Below, in pieces: positions 54,300-64,000 of a stretch of 64,000 nt of DNA (the stretch's first letter is position 1; each line of letters starts with the position of its first letter). The DNA is from Gymnogyps californianus. Taxonomy: Eukaryota; Chordata; Aves; Accipitriformes; Cathartidae. The stretch spans positions 124,001 through 188,000 of the forward strand of contig NW_026114268.1 of NCBI RefSeq assembly GCF_018139145.2, given 5' to 3'. Made by a program: the position numbers and the translations under genes. The notes beneath the pieces are model-generated. The model saw nothing but the letters and a program-made list of their open reading frames with translations, had not been told where the DNA came from and did not search any database.

Positions 54300-54885
54300 A
54301 GGGCTTTCTGCGTTGCACTGAGCCCCAGGGTGCATTTGGGGCTGAGTCCATGAACCTGAGAGGCTGAGAGGAGATTTGCACAAACCTCTCCAGAAGGCAA
54401 ACTCAGAAGCAAAACCCAAAGTACCCTGAAGCATTCCTGGGTCCCACTGAGGGCCATTACTGACAAAGCCTCCCCAGGGGCTCCTTACAGCAGAAAATTG
54501 GAGGCAATGCCGACGGGCAGGCAATTTTCAAGCTCTCATGGGCTACATGATCCTGCACTTCCCAGATCTTCCGATTCACTAGGCCTGAGAAGCCGAGGTC
54601 TCTCAGCCTCCCCACACACGGCCCCTAGCCCCATCTTGGCACACCTCCTCTGGATCATCTCCAGTTTCTCGCCATTCCTCCAGAATGGGGAGCCCCACTC
54701 CGGGACACACTATTCCAGGTGTGGCCACACCAGTGCTGAGTCAAGACGGACGACAACTCCCCTGGTCTGGGTGGCCACGCTCCTCCCAGTGCAGGCACAT
54801 GGCCATACTCCTCTTTATCACCACCACTGGCTGCTATGGCATCCCTCGTAATGCCCAGCCCCTTTTCTTTCAGGTTGCTCTTCCT
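54300..54885 (-). mobile_element. Dispersed CR1-like repeat, copy 3
   Basis: Same blocks and order as 20860-22110 on the same strand: GCAAAACCCAAAGTACC, GGGCCATTACTGACAAAGCC, CCAGAATGGGGAGCCCCAC, GTGCTGAGTCAAGACGG. It is about half the length because the middle part is missing. Confidence 0.55.
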
Positions 54886-55224
54886 CCAGTCAAGCCTGAG
54901 CCTGCCTTGAGGAGGACATCCTGGTTAAGTGAAATTGCAAGCCAAGAGAGGGGTTACCCCGGTGACCATCCCAGAAACACCACACGAGGGTCCAAAGCAA
55001 GACAAACCGTGTCTGATGAGGAAAGGCTAACCAGAGGTGGCCTACTTGTATGGGAGGGCATGAGCGTGATCAAAGGGAAGAATCTGGGAGGGGCAAAAGA
55101 GGGAAAAAGAAAACACAAGGTGAAGGCAAGGACATGACCAGGGCTGTCTGCCAAGCAGCCCTTCACCTGCAAAAGACTGACTGGAGTGGGACAAGAAGGC
55201 TGAACTTGATCTGACTTCTGCTGT
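54886..55224. other. No gene recognised
   Basis: Purine-rich sequence between a CR1-like repeat and the scrambled ERVL island. No match to a known part of either. Confidence 0.4.
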
Positions 55225-56094
55225 GTTGCCCCATACGATGATATCATCAATGTACTGCAGGTGTTCTGGAGCTCCACCTTTTTCCAGTGCATTCTGGATT
55301 AGTCCATGGCAAATGGCGGGGCTGTGTTTCCACCCCTGGGGCAGTCGATTCCAGGTGTACTGGACACCCCTCCAAGTGAAAGCAAACTGTGGCCGGCACT
55401 CTGCTGCCAAAGGGATTGAGAAAAATGGCCAATTCTTTATCTCTATACTGATTCATGGACGGTGGCAAATGCTCTGTGGGGGTGGTTGCAGCAATGGAAG
55501 CAGAGTAACTGGCAACGCAGAGGTAAACCCATCTGGGCTGCCCCATTGTGGCAAGATATTGCTGCCCGGCTAGAGAACCTGGTTGTGAAAGTACATCATG
55601 TAGATGCCCACGTACCTAAGAGTCGGGCCACTGAAGAACATCAAAACAATCAACAGGTAGACAAGGCTGCTAGGAGTGAAGTAGCTCAGGTAGATCTGGA
55701 TTGGCAGAATAAGGGTGAATTATTTCTGGCTCGGTGGGCCTATGACACCTCAGGCCATCAGGGAAGAGACGCAACATATAGATGGGCTCGTGATCGAGGG
55801 TGGACCTGACCATGGACACTAATGCACAGCTAATTCCCTCAGGTACTGGATACCTGTCTCCATAGTTGTCCACCTTGCCCGGTCTCTCTGAGGACCCTTC
55901 AGTTGTGGGGTTCCTGAGGGTCGAAGAGCAACAGGTGCCGATCGTTACCACAAGGGTGCACCGGCGGCAATATCTCACCAACCGAGACTCCCTGATTCCC
56001 ATCCATACACTGATTCGTCGACTGGAGAGCCAAGGAGTGATCAGCAGGACTCGCTCACCCTTTAACAGCCCCATTTGGCCAGTGCCAAATCTGA
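55225..56094. mobile_element. Scrambled ERVL island (four pieces, alternating strands)
   Basis: Four segments of the same ERVL family as 41511-48111, out of order: RT palm on minus (55225-55427, equals 44560-44763, box YIDD), RNase H to integrase start on plus (55420-55830, equals ~45818-46234), a ~45-base gag piece on minus (55822-55872, equals ~43090-43134), and protease end to RT fingers on plus (55868-56094, equals ~44190-44424). The joins share short homologies (GAAAAATG; GCACAG/GCATGG; GTCCA). No frame spans the joins. Confidence 0.8.
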
Positions 56095-56234
56095 CCATAT
56101 TTGCACTTGGCTTACTTCCATGGTCATGGGGAACGTGAGGGCTTTCCCTCAAATCATCAAGAGAAAAGCCAGAGTGGATGGAAACACAGAATTGTTTTCC
56201 AGGTTTCCAGCTGTGAAAATGGGTACATTGCCTC

Positions 56235-56748
56235 CAGATGCATCCAGCTGTGGAGTCCTCCGTACAGGAAAGACATGGACCTGTTGGAGCAGGCCCAGAA
56301 AAGGGCACAAAAATGATCAGAGGGATGGAACACCTTTCTTATGAGGACAGGCTGAGAGAGTTGGGGTTGTTCAGCCTGGAGAAGAGAAGGCTCCGGGGAC
56401 ACCCTGTTGCGGCCTTTCAATACTCAAAGGGGACTTACAAGAAAGATGGGGACAGACTTTTTAGTAGGGCCTTTAGCGATAGGACAAGCGGTAATGGTTT
56501 TAAACTACAAGAGGGGAGATTCAGCCTAGATATAAGGAAGCAATTTTTTACAATGAGGGTGGTGAAACACTGGCACAGGTTGCCCAGAGAGGCTGTAGAT
56601 GCCCCATCCCTGGAAAGATTCAAGGTCAGGTTGGACGGGGCTCTGAGCAATCTCATCTAGTTGAAGATGTCCCTGCTTATTGCAGGGGGGTTGGACTAGA
56701 TGACCTTTAGAGGTCCCTGCCAACCCAAACCATTCTATGATTCTATGA
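56235..56748 (+). mobile_element. CR1 LINE 3' end
   Basis: Long clean frame (140 codons, 56238-56660): RKDMDLLEQAQ-type start, [60 protein letters not shown], then GGTTGGACTAGATGACC and ATTCTATGATTCTATGAC. Well preserved compared with other copies, so probably younger. Confidence 0.9.
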
Positions 56749-56994
56749 CAAGCCCATGGGCCCTGACAGGATTCACGCCAGAGTACTGAAGGAGCTAGCG
56801 GATGTCACGGCAGGACTTCTCTCGATCATCTCCCAAAGGTCTGGGAAGTCTGGGGAGGTCCCTGCTGACTGGCAGCTAGCCAATGGTATTCCCATTTACA
56901 AGAAGGGCAAGAGGGAAGACCCAGGGAACGACAGACCTCTAGGTCTAACCTCAGAACCTGGAAAAATCGTGGAGAAGATCATAATATAAATTGC
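56749..56994 (+). mobile_element. CR1 ORF2 fragment (RT N-terminal side)
   Basis: Open frame MGPDRIHARVLKELADVTAG ... ADWQLANGIPIYKKGKRED ... NDRPLGLTS: the start of the CR1 RT domain. It is cut on the right by the LTR at 56995, and the continuation is not seen after the LTR. Confidence 0.85.
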
Positions 56995-57581
56995 TGTGCT
57001 GGTTTTGGCTGGGAAAGAGTTAATTTTCTTCATAGCAGCTGGCATGGGGCTGTGTTTTGGATTGGTGCTGGAAACAGCGTTGATAATTCAGGGATGTTCT
57101 CGTTACTGCCGAGCAGTGCTTGGAGAGCGTCAAGGCCTTTTCTGCTCCTCACACCACCCCACCAGCGAGTAGGCTGGGGGTGCACGAGAAGTTGAGGGGG
57201 ACACAGCCAGGACAGCTGACCCCAACCGACCAAAGGGAGATTCCAGACCATATGACGTCATGCTCAGCAATAAAAGCTGGAGGGGAGGTTGGCGGGGGGG
57301 CCGCTGCTCGGGGACTGGCTGGGCATCATCGGTCGGTTGGTGGTGAGCAATTGTCTTCATTTGCATCCCTTGTCTGTCCTGGGGTTTATTTTTCTCTCTC
57401 TTTGTTATTTTTTTCTTTTCCTTACAATTTCTTTCTTTATTTAGTTTTTTAAATTATGAAAGAGTTTTTATCTCATCCCACCAGTTTTCACTTCCAATTC
57501 TCTCCCCCATCCCACCAGGGGGAGGGGAGTGAGGGAGCAGCTCTGTGGGGCTTAGCTGCTGGCTGGGGCTAAACCATGACA
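56995..57581 (+). mobile_element. Solo ERVL-type LTR with target duplication
   Basis: 587 bases from TGTGCTGGTTTTGGCTGGGA to TAAACCATGACA. The flanks are ATTGC (56990-56994) and ATTGC (57582-57586), a perfect 5-bp target-site duplication. A TATA-like CAATAAAAGC and a later ATT/TTATTT-rich region are visible. No internal sequence remains, so it arose by recombination between two LTRs. Confidence 0.9.
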
Positions 57582-57586
57582 ATTGC

Positions 57587-58225
57587 TTCTTTTAACATCT
57601 GTGGGAAGCGAATGCATGCCCTCCAGACTTGTCTGCTGCTGTACATAGAGAGGAGAAGGGAGAGTCCCAAGGCTAGAACCAGCTGTTCTGCAGGAATTTG
57701 AGCAGCATCAGTGAAATCCCTGGCTTTCAAAAATAAGCATAAATCTGTACAGAAAAATGGTTCAATGACATGGAAGTACCATGGAATGTTTTCATTTATT
57801 ATGTGTTAGCACTGAATATGATCAGTGGTTCAGCGAGAGCTCTGTACTGTTGAGAGAGAGGGTAATTCTTGAAATTATGATCTCTTCTGATGCACAACAT
57901 GCCAGTTGCAATGTTGTACATTAGGTACAAAGACAGGAAGCCTGCTCCTAAGGAGATGACGTAACTTACTGAAGTATGATAGGTGTTTATTCCAGATAGA
58001 GCAGCACAGAGCTTGAGATATGGCTGTTATAAAATTTTCTGTAAGCAACATCTGATTCGGACCTCCCCTGCAGCAAGATTTTAGACATTGTTTCTGTTTT
58101 CTTAGTGCTACTAGAAAAGAGTGACAGATACATTTCAGTCCCAGGAAGGGAATCTTCATAGCACTGGGGTTCTTTTTTGTATAAAACCTGATATTTCCCA
58201 ATTTGTTTGGATGTATGAAAGTCCT
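57587..58225. other. No gene recognised
   Basis: AT-rich noncoding sequence. No repeat family or domain recognised. Confidence 0.45.
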
Positions 58226-58325
58226 ACGGTTTAGTTTTCAGTTGTCCTGTGAGGAGCAGGGAGTTGGACTCGATGATCCTTAGGGGTCCCTTCCAACTCG
58301 AGATATTCCATGATTCTATGATTCT
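58226..58325 (+). mobile_element. CR1 3' tail
   Basis: GGGAGTTGGACTCGATGATC, GGTCCCTTCCAACTCGAGAT and ATTCCATGATTCTATGATTC. Nearly identical to the tail at 29228-29319. Confidence 0.85.
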
Positions 58326-59030
58326 GGGTGCTATTGAAAGGCATTTAAAGGACAAGGCAATCATCAGGCACAGTCAACATGGGGTCACAAAGGGAAAGTC
58401 CTGATTAACCAATTTGATATCCTTCCAGGATAAGGTCACCCGCCTCGTGGATGAAGGGAAGGCGGTGGATGTGGTTTTTTCTGGATGTCGGGAAGGCTTT
58501 GGATACCGTCCCTCACAGCATCCTTCTGGGCGAGTTGTCCAGTCGTGAGATGAGTGGGCTCCCGGTGCGCTCACGGGTGAAGAACTGGCTGGACGGCAGG
58601 GCTCAAAGGGTCGTGGTGAATGGGGCTACATCTGGCTGGCGACTGGTCACCAGTGGTGTTCCTCAGGGCTCGATCCTAGGGCCAGTTCTATATATTTGTC
58701 AATGTTCCATAGATTTATCAATGGGCTGGAGGCAGGAGTGGAATCCATTGTTGGCAAGTTGGCTGATGATCCCAAACTGGGAGGTGCTGTTGGCTCTCTT
58801 GAGGGATGAGAGGCCTTCCTGAAGGATCCGGCTAGACTGGCGCTTTGAGCAGTCATCATGAAGGGCATGAAATTTAACAAGTCCAAATGCCGGATTCTGC
58901 CCCCAGGATGGAGTAACGCTCCGGACACAAGTACAGATTGGGAGAGCAGTGGCTGGAGAGCAGCCCTGCAGAAAGGGATGTGGGGGTGCGGGTTGGCAGC
59001 AGGCTCAATAGGAGTCTCAGTCTGGGCTTG
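58326..59030 (+). mobile_element. CR1 LINE ORF2 fragment (RT domain)
   Basis: Plus-strand frames: IRHSQHGVTKGKS-like start, [47 protein letters not shown], then frame-shifted LADDPKLGGAV region and MKFNKSKCRILPPG. Spans RT fingers to palm; the end is lost. Dead by frameshift near 58690-58760. Confidence 0.85.
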
Positions 59031-60433
59031 CCCCACAGCAGTGCCTGCTGCAGGGTGCTGCGGAGCTCTGGGCACCCACACCACAGCCGCACCCTCTCTG
59101 AAGGACACAGAAGCTCCTGGGGGCTGGGGAAGGGCTGTCATCCTCCCCATCAGTCCCAGGGCTAGAGGCTGGCCCAAGGATTTGGTTCAGTCCCTCTTGG
59201 TGGTCTGCCCTCTCCTTTCCAGAAGAGCCCCCGGGCAGCCTGTGCCACCCCCACCCGCCAGTCCCAGTGACACAGGAGCTGCCCCACGCCGGTGAACACA
59301 ACAACCTGTTTCTCCTCCTTCTTGCCTTACTTGTGACACACGCGTGGTGCTCCACTCTTCTCCAGGGAAATCCCTGCTCCACAGAGAGCCTTTCCCCAGG
59401 GGCGTGTGTCCATGCTGGCCTGGCCAGTTGGTCCTGGCTCCCTTCCCTGAGCTCCCCACAGGGCCCTGAGCTGGTGGTGCTGCTCTGCAGAGCAAGCAGG
59501 CTCTGGTGCCCTGGGACCACGGGGTGACTACATACCGGCCATACTGCTCTGGGAGTGAAGCACATCTAGCCAGACCAGCATCACTACCCCTCACAGATGT
59601 CTCCCATGGGTCTGTGGCTATGACACTCAGAGAAATCACGGGGTGTTTCAACTGGTTCAGGATGTGTTCAGGGGTGTCACTGGATCCAGCCCATGGCTTC
59701 TCATTGAAGATGAGGTGAATCGCTCTCACGGCTGCCTTCCTCACGCCTGCTGTGTCTCCGCTGCCCCTCTGGCATTGCAGAGCCCCCATTAGGCTGCGCA
59801 TCCTTCACTTTAGCCCTTTCCCTTTGGGTGACTCCACTTGTTGGGGAAGTTTTCTAAACCTCCATTCCCTTTCCACCCCGAGGCACCTAGTGACCCAGAG
59901 ATGCCCTGTGCTCTCCTGGGGGTTCAGATCCCCTTTCAGAAGGTCGGGCATCTTTGACCAGCCCTGTCATATGTGAGAGAGCCTCAAGCAGGTGCCTTTT
60001 GACTGCTCAGCATCTCCAATGCCATTGGGCACCCAGTAAAGCCAAGGATCAGTCCAGCCCTCATTCCCTTACACATCGACCCATGTCCTTGTCCCGCTAA
60101 GCCAATGCCGCACCCAAGCACAACAGCAGGGCCTTTTAGCCTGCAATTCCCTCAGCGTAGCCTGCACTCCAGGTCGGAAAGAAGAGCCCAAGCTTCACAC
60201 GCTGCACTGAGGAAATCCCCTTTTTTTACAGACACACAAAGGAGGCCAGCATTAGCGTAGTGATAGACTCATTTAGAGAAGGCCTTTGGGCCAGACAGCC
60301 TGGGTTCATCCTCCTGAGAAGCAGGATGAAAGCAAACCTTCCTGAAGAAACACGATTCTAAGCAGTACAATGCCCAAAGGACACAAGTTGCCTGAGATAA
60401 TTCGGAGAAACCTTGTGAAGAGAGATGGGCAGC
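59031..60433. other. Receptor-associated duplicated flank
   Basis: No gene. 59290-59560 is the inverted counterpart of 37270-37620. The rest is unassigned sequence downstream of the minus-strand receptor. Confidence 0.4.
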
Positions 60434-61368
60434 TTATTGCTGCTGAAATACTACCTCTAGAATGAGGTTCTTCAGGGCATTCTGGAGTTCCTCGTTCCTC
60501 ATGCTGTAGAGGAGGGGGTTCACTGCTGGAGGCACCACCGAATACAAAACAGCCACCACCAGGTCCAGGGATGGGGAGGAGATGGAGGGGGGCTTCAGGT
60601 AGGCAAAGATGGCAGTGCTGATAAACAGGGAGACCACGGCCAGGTGAGGGAGGCATGTGGAAAAGGCTTTGTGCTGTCCCTGCTCAGAGGGGATCCTCAG
60701 CACGGCCCTGAAGATCTGCACATAGGACAGCACGATGAAAACAAAACACCCAAAAGCTAAACAGACACTAACCACAAGGGCCCCAACTTCCCTGAGGGAG
60801 GAGTCTGAGCAGGAGAGCTTGAGGATCTGGGGGACTTCACAGAAGAACTGGTTCACAGCATTGCCTTGGCAGAGTGGTATGGAAAATGTACTGGCAGTGT
60901 GCAGGACAGCACTGAGAAACCCACTGCCCCAGGCAGCTGCTGCCATGTGGACACAAGCTCTGCTGCCCAGGAGGGTCCCGTAGTGCAGGGGTTTGCAGAT
61001 GGCAATGTAGCGGTCGTAGGCCATGACGGTGAGAAGAGAAAACTCTGCTCCAACCAAGAAGAAAAACAGAAAGACCTGGGCAGCACATCCCAAGTAGGAG
61101 ATGGCCCTGGTGTCCCACAAGGAATTGGCCATGGCTTTGGGGACAGTAGTAGAAATGGAGCCCAGGTCAAGGAGGGAGAGGTTGAGGAGGAAGAAGTACA
61201 TGGGGTGTGGAGGCGGTGGTCGCAGGCTACGGCGGTGATGATGAGGCCGTTGCCCAGGAGGGCAGCCAGGTAGATGCCCAGCAAGAGCCAGAAGTGCAAG
61301 AGCTGCAGCTCCCGCGTGTCTGCGAACACCAGGAGGAGGAACTGGGTGATGGAGCTGCCGTTGGACAT
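60434..61368 (-). pseudogene. Olfactory receptor, OR14-like (gamma-c), one base missing
   Basis: ATG at 61368 opens MSNGSSITQFLLLVFADTRE; after TM2 start (LHTP) the frame breaks and continues one frame over with MYFFLLNLSLLDLGS, MAYDRYIAICKP, FVFIVLSYVQIF, KAFSTCLPHLAVVS and NPLLYSMRN, stopping after VVFQQQ at 60434. The break is one C lost in the C-run of the HTPMY codons (plus-strand G-run 61202-61205: four where five are expected). Everything else is intact and about 311 codons long. Because the only lesion is in a homopolymer, it could be an assembly error in a functional gene or a very recent pseudogene. A splice acceptor TTCTCAACAG lies ~25 bases before the ATG. Confidence 0.85.
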
Positions 61369-63570
61369 CTGCTGCCTCTGGGTTTGCTTATCTGTTGAGA
61401 AGGAAAAGGCAGTACTGAGTTAGGGCAGCCTTCTCCGAGCAAAACATAGCGCATGTCTCATAGCAGCCCCACACTCAGACTCTTTCTTTTCAGCAAGACC
61501 TCTCTGCAGCTCCCTCACTTGAGCTCCGGGTTTTGCTGGCTGAGGGGGCCATTGGGAGCAGGGACTCTGGAATGGGCTCCTCAGGAGTCCTTCCTGCTGT
61601 GCAGCGAGAGGGAATGAGGAACGCAGGCTGATCTCAACTTAAATGCACTCGTGATACATCACAGAGCTTTTTGGCATGGCTGTTCGCAATTTGCCCAACT
61701 GCAGAACAGAGCCGAGGGGATTTGGTTTTGTTTCTTTTGTTCTAGTTGCACCTGCCACATTTAGGAGTGGGTTTGGATGGCTGAAATCCCTGACCTTTCT
61801 CATGCACTCCAAGTGACATCTCGTGGCTCCTGGAGGCAAAGGGACTGTCCCTTAGTGCAGAGTGAGGAGAGCTGCCCTGCCCAGCAGTCCCGTTCTCAGC
61901 TGCCCTGTGCTGGCAGCTTGGAACTGGAGGATGATCACACTCAGGTGTTCCTCTAAAAAGAAACCGGACACTGCCGAGAGCAGAGGAATCCAGGTTCAAA
62001 GAGCAGACAGACAGACTCCTCGCCTTTTCTCCTCTCTCCCCTCCCAGACTGAGACACAGAGGGATCATTGCAGCTGCCCACCTACAGCTGCCCAGCAGCA
62101 TTTCCAGGGCCTTAGCACCCAGGTGTCTTCTCCATGGGGATCCTAGGGAGCACAGAGATACGAGGGGAGAGCTGTGCCCTTCTGGAGGGCACCCTGCAGC
62201 CCCGCAGGACACCCCAGGAACAGAGCTCAATGTCCTGAAGTTGCCTGCAGGAGACTTGGGCACTTTGCTCCCACAGACACACCTGCATAGCAGGACCCAA
62301 AGGGTGGGCGTCTGAACAGGAGCTGAACCTGCCACCCCCAACGCCCCCTCCCACTCTTTCTGGCAGTAGCTCCCTCTCACTCCCTGCCCACGTCTCTGCT
62401 GCCAGGAGCCGTCTCCCTGTCCCCAGCACAACTCCCTGTCACTGCTCACAAACCCCATCCCACTTGCTGTGCGCTCACCTCTGCCCTGCCAACACCTCCC
62501 AGGGCAGGGCACTGCCCAGGGGCATCTCTGCGTGTGCAAGGGCTGAAGACCAGATCACAGAAAACCTGAGGTGGCAGGAAGGGGGAAGTTGTTGCTGAGT
62601 TGATGTGCTTCTGGAGGAGTCCACTTTGAAATGTGATGAGGGAGAGCTGAAGCGGTGAGAAGCCCTGACACAGGCAGCACTCTCCTGAGAGCAGAAACCC
62701 CTTGCCCTGCCCTGCCCTGCTCATCCCTGCCCTACCATGCTGGGGGTCGCTCCTTCCACCCACACCTTCTCCCTGCAGAGCCGTGGGGAGCTCCCTGGGC
62801 AGGCTGGGAGCTGACCCTGGCAGGCGGCAGAGTCCCTGCCCCGGCACACAGCCCCCTGGGGTGCAGGGACCCCGCTCAGAAGGACAGCCCTGGGCACCCC
62901 TGGCTGCACACCCGGCTTCATACCTCTGCAGCTGACTTGCCCTGTCCCTCTGACGGGGCAGCAGGGAAGCCGTGCTCCAAAGCACGTCCTCTCTCTCTAC
63001 ACTGGAGGAACTGCCAGAGTCCTCCTGACGGATCCCATAGGCTGTGGGACGTGCCAGCTTTAGGAGATCTTTTCAGGAACCGCAGCTGCATTGCCCTGCA
63101 GCCAGAGACTTACCCTGTTAAGGGCTCTGAAGATGTTTCTCCAGGTGAAGTCTCCTCTCTCCTCCCACCCCAGACTGCCTTTAACCTCTCTCTGCCTCAT
63201 CCCTCTCCTTTCACCACCTGCAGGCAGCACCCTCAGCCCTGCTGTGCTCTGCAGAGGAGCTGCTCCTGGGCAGAGCTGTCTCTCTGCAGCGCTGCCCGCT
63301 TGCCATGAGCTCCCTCCATCCCAGGAGCCCGGCCCAGCTCAGCAGCAGAGGACCAGCCCAAGGCAGCACTTTCTCAGCTCCCTGTGGACTCCCTCAAAGA
63401 TATTCCTGGGGCTCCAGGGGAACCAACTGTGAAACAAGCTGAAGTCATCTCTGAGCTTCCCTCCCTCAGCTGGGGAGGGACCCTTCTTGCCAGCAGAGTC
63501 AGTTCCCCTCTCAGAGACAGAGTTCGGGCCAAGAATCACCTCTTCTTGTCCCACTATGAGACAGGACACC
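61369..63570 (-). repeat. Upstream half of olfactory-receptor duplication unit 3 (inverted)
   Basis: Reverse complement matches 48150-50769 and 32560-34642 block by block: GGAGGGAGCTCATGGCAAG near 63310, GGGTGCAGGGACC near 62860, GAGGTGAGCGCACAGCA near 62470. It lies in the opposite orientation, so units 1 and 3 form a large inverted pair. Confidence 0.7.
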
Positions 63571-64000
63571 CAGACACTGAAAGGGAGGAATCTCCTGTAC
63601 CACGCAAACCACAGGCGACACGTGAGGTGCCAGAGGTGGTCCAAGACCTGTGCAGGGAACTGGAAGCTCTGATGGAGCAATTCAGAGCGACAGGGCAGCG
63701 TCTGCCGTCATCATTTCAGAGGCTGGTGGGCATTCCTTTGGCCAGCTGAAGTGACAGCAGATGCCATATGGAGGGCAATGAAGCCTGTTCCTGCTCATTA
63801 TCTCCAGGGCAGCCTACAGAGGAATTCCTCTGAGCAAATGGAGCCATTGCCGTCGGGAGAGCAAAGTCTCTCTCTTCTCCATCACCTGTATTTACCAGAT
63901 CTCCGTTGGCAGTTATGGCAGGTTTCTCAGAGACACCCCTACAACGCCTAACCTAATTCAGGGCAGCGGCTCCATTTCAAGCTTAACTGCATCCTGTGGA
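63571..64000. other. No gene recognised
   Basis: Right edge of the window. A short open frame (63384-63749, +) is antisense to the duplicated flank and shows no domain. Confidence 0.4.

Overview
This is vertebrate nuclear DNA, almost certainly from a bird. The evidence is many CR1 LINE 3' ends (tails of the GATTCTATGA type, reverse-transcriptase fragments with VPQGSILGP and FADD), avian-type ERVL proviruses and solo LTRs, and three olfactory receptors of the gamma-c (OR14-like) type that expanded in birds. There is no bacterial gene, operon or CRISPR array. A 500-base run of N (23995-24494) shows it is a scaffold.

Layout. 1-5.9 kb: a degraded LTR, a tRNA-Phe relic, a chimeric LTR block with a perfect 5-bp target duplication, and a tRNA-Ala-like gene. 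5.9-15.5 kb, minus strand: one large gene for a group-B SRCR transmembrane receptor of the WC1/CD163 type, with a signal-peptide exon, seven single-exon SRCR domains (A-G), a linker, a transmembrane exon and tail exons with tyrosine motifs (YEEI, YSEG, YDDA, YDDA). Two SRCR exons carry one-base frame breaks. 16.6-18.9 kb: a ~64-bp minisatellite interrupted by a 101-bp mini-LTR and ended by a minus-strand ERVL 3' LTR. 18.9-24 kb: AT-rich DNA, a CCAAT/AAAATGG motif cluster, CR1 fragments. 24.5-29 kb: a decayed class-I retrovirus. 29-32.5 kb: CR1 fragments in both orientations.

32.5-64 kb is an olfactory-receptor neighbourhood. Three related receptor units occur: 32.56-35.58 kb (+, pseudogene with three 1-base deletions), 48.15-51.75 kb (+, intact receptor) and 63.57-60.43 kb (-, one 1-base deletion). 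Between them lie an almost complete ERVL provirus (41.5-48.1 kb), a minus-strand LTR of another family (37.66-38.62 kb), several CR1 copies, a scrambled ERVL island (55.2-56.1 kb) and a solo LTR with a 5-bp target duplication (57.0-57.6 kb).

The cellular genes are the SRCR receptor (probably leukocyte surface) and the chemosensory receptors; nothing suggests that they work together. Retroelements make up much of the rest. I found no new defence or mobile system. The most interesting signals are the SRCR receptor with its cysteine-poor domain D, the membrane-segment-rich, repeat-bearing N terminus of the ERVL gag, and the ERVL island assembled by microhomology template switches. Splice sites and homologies were judged by eye; no search was run.
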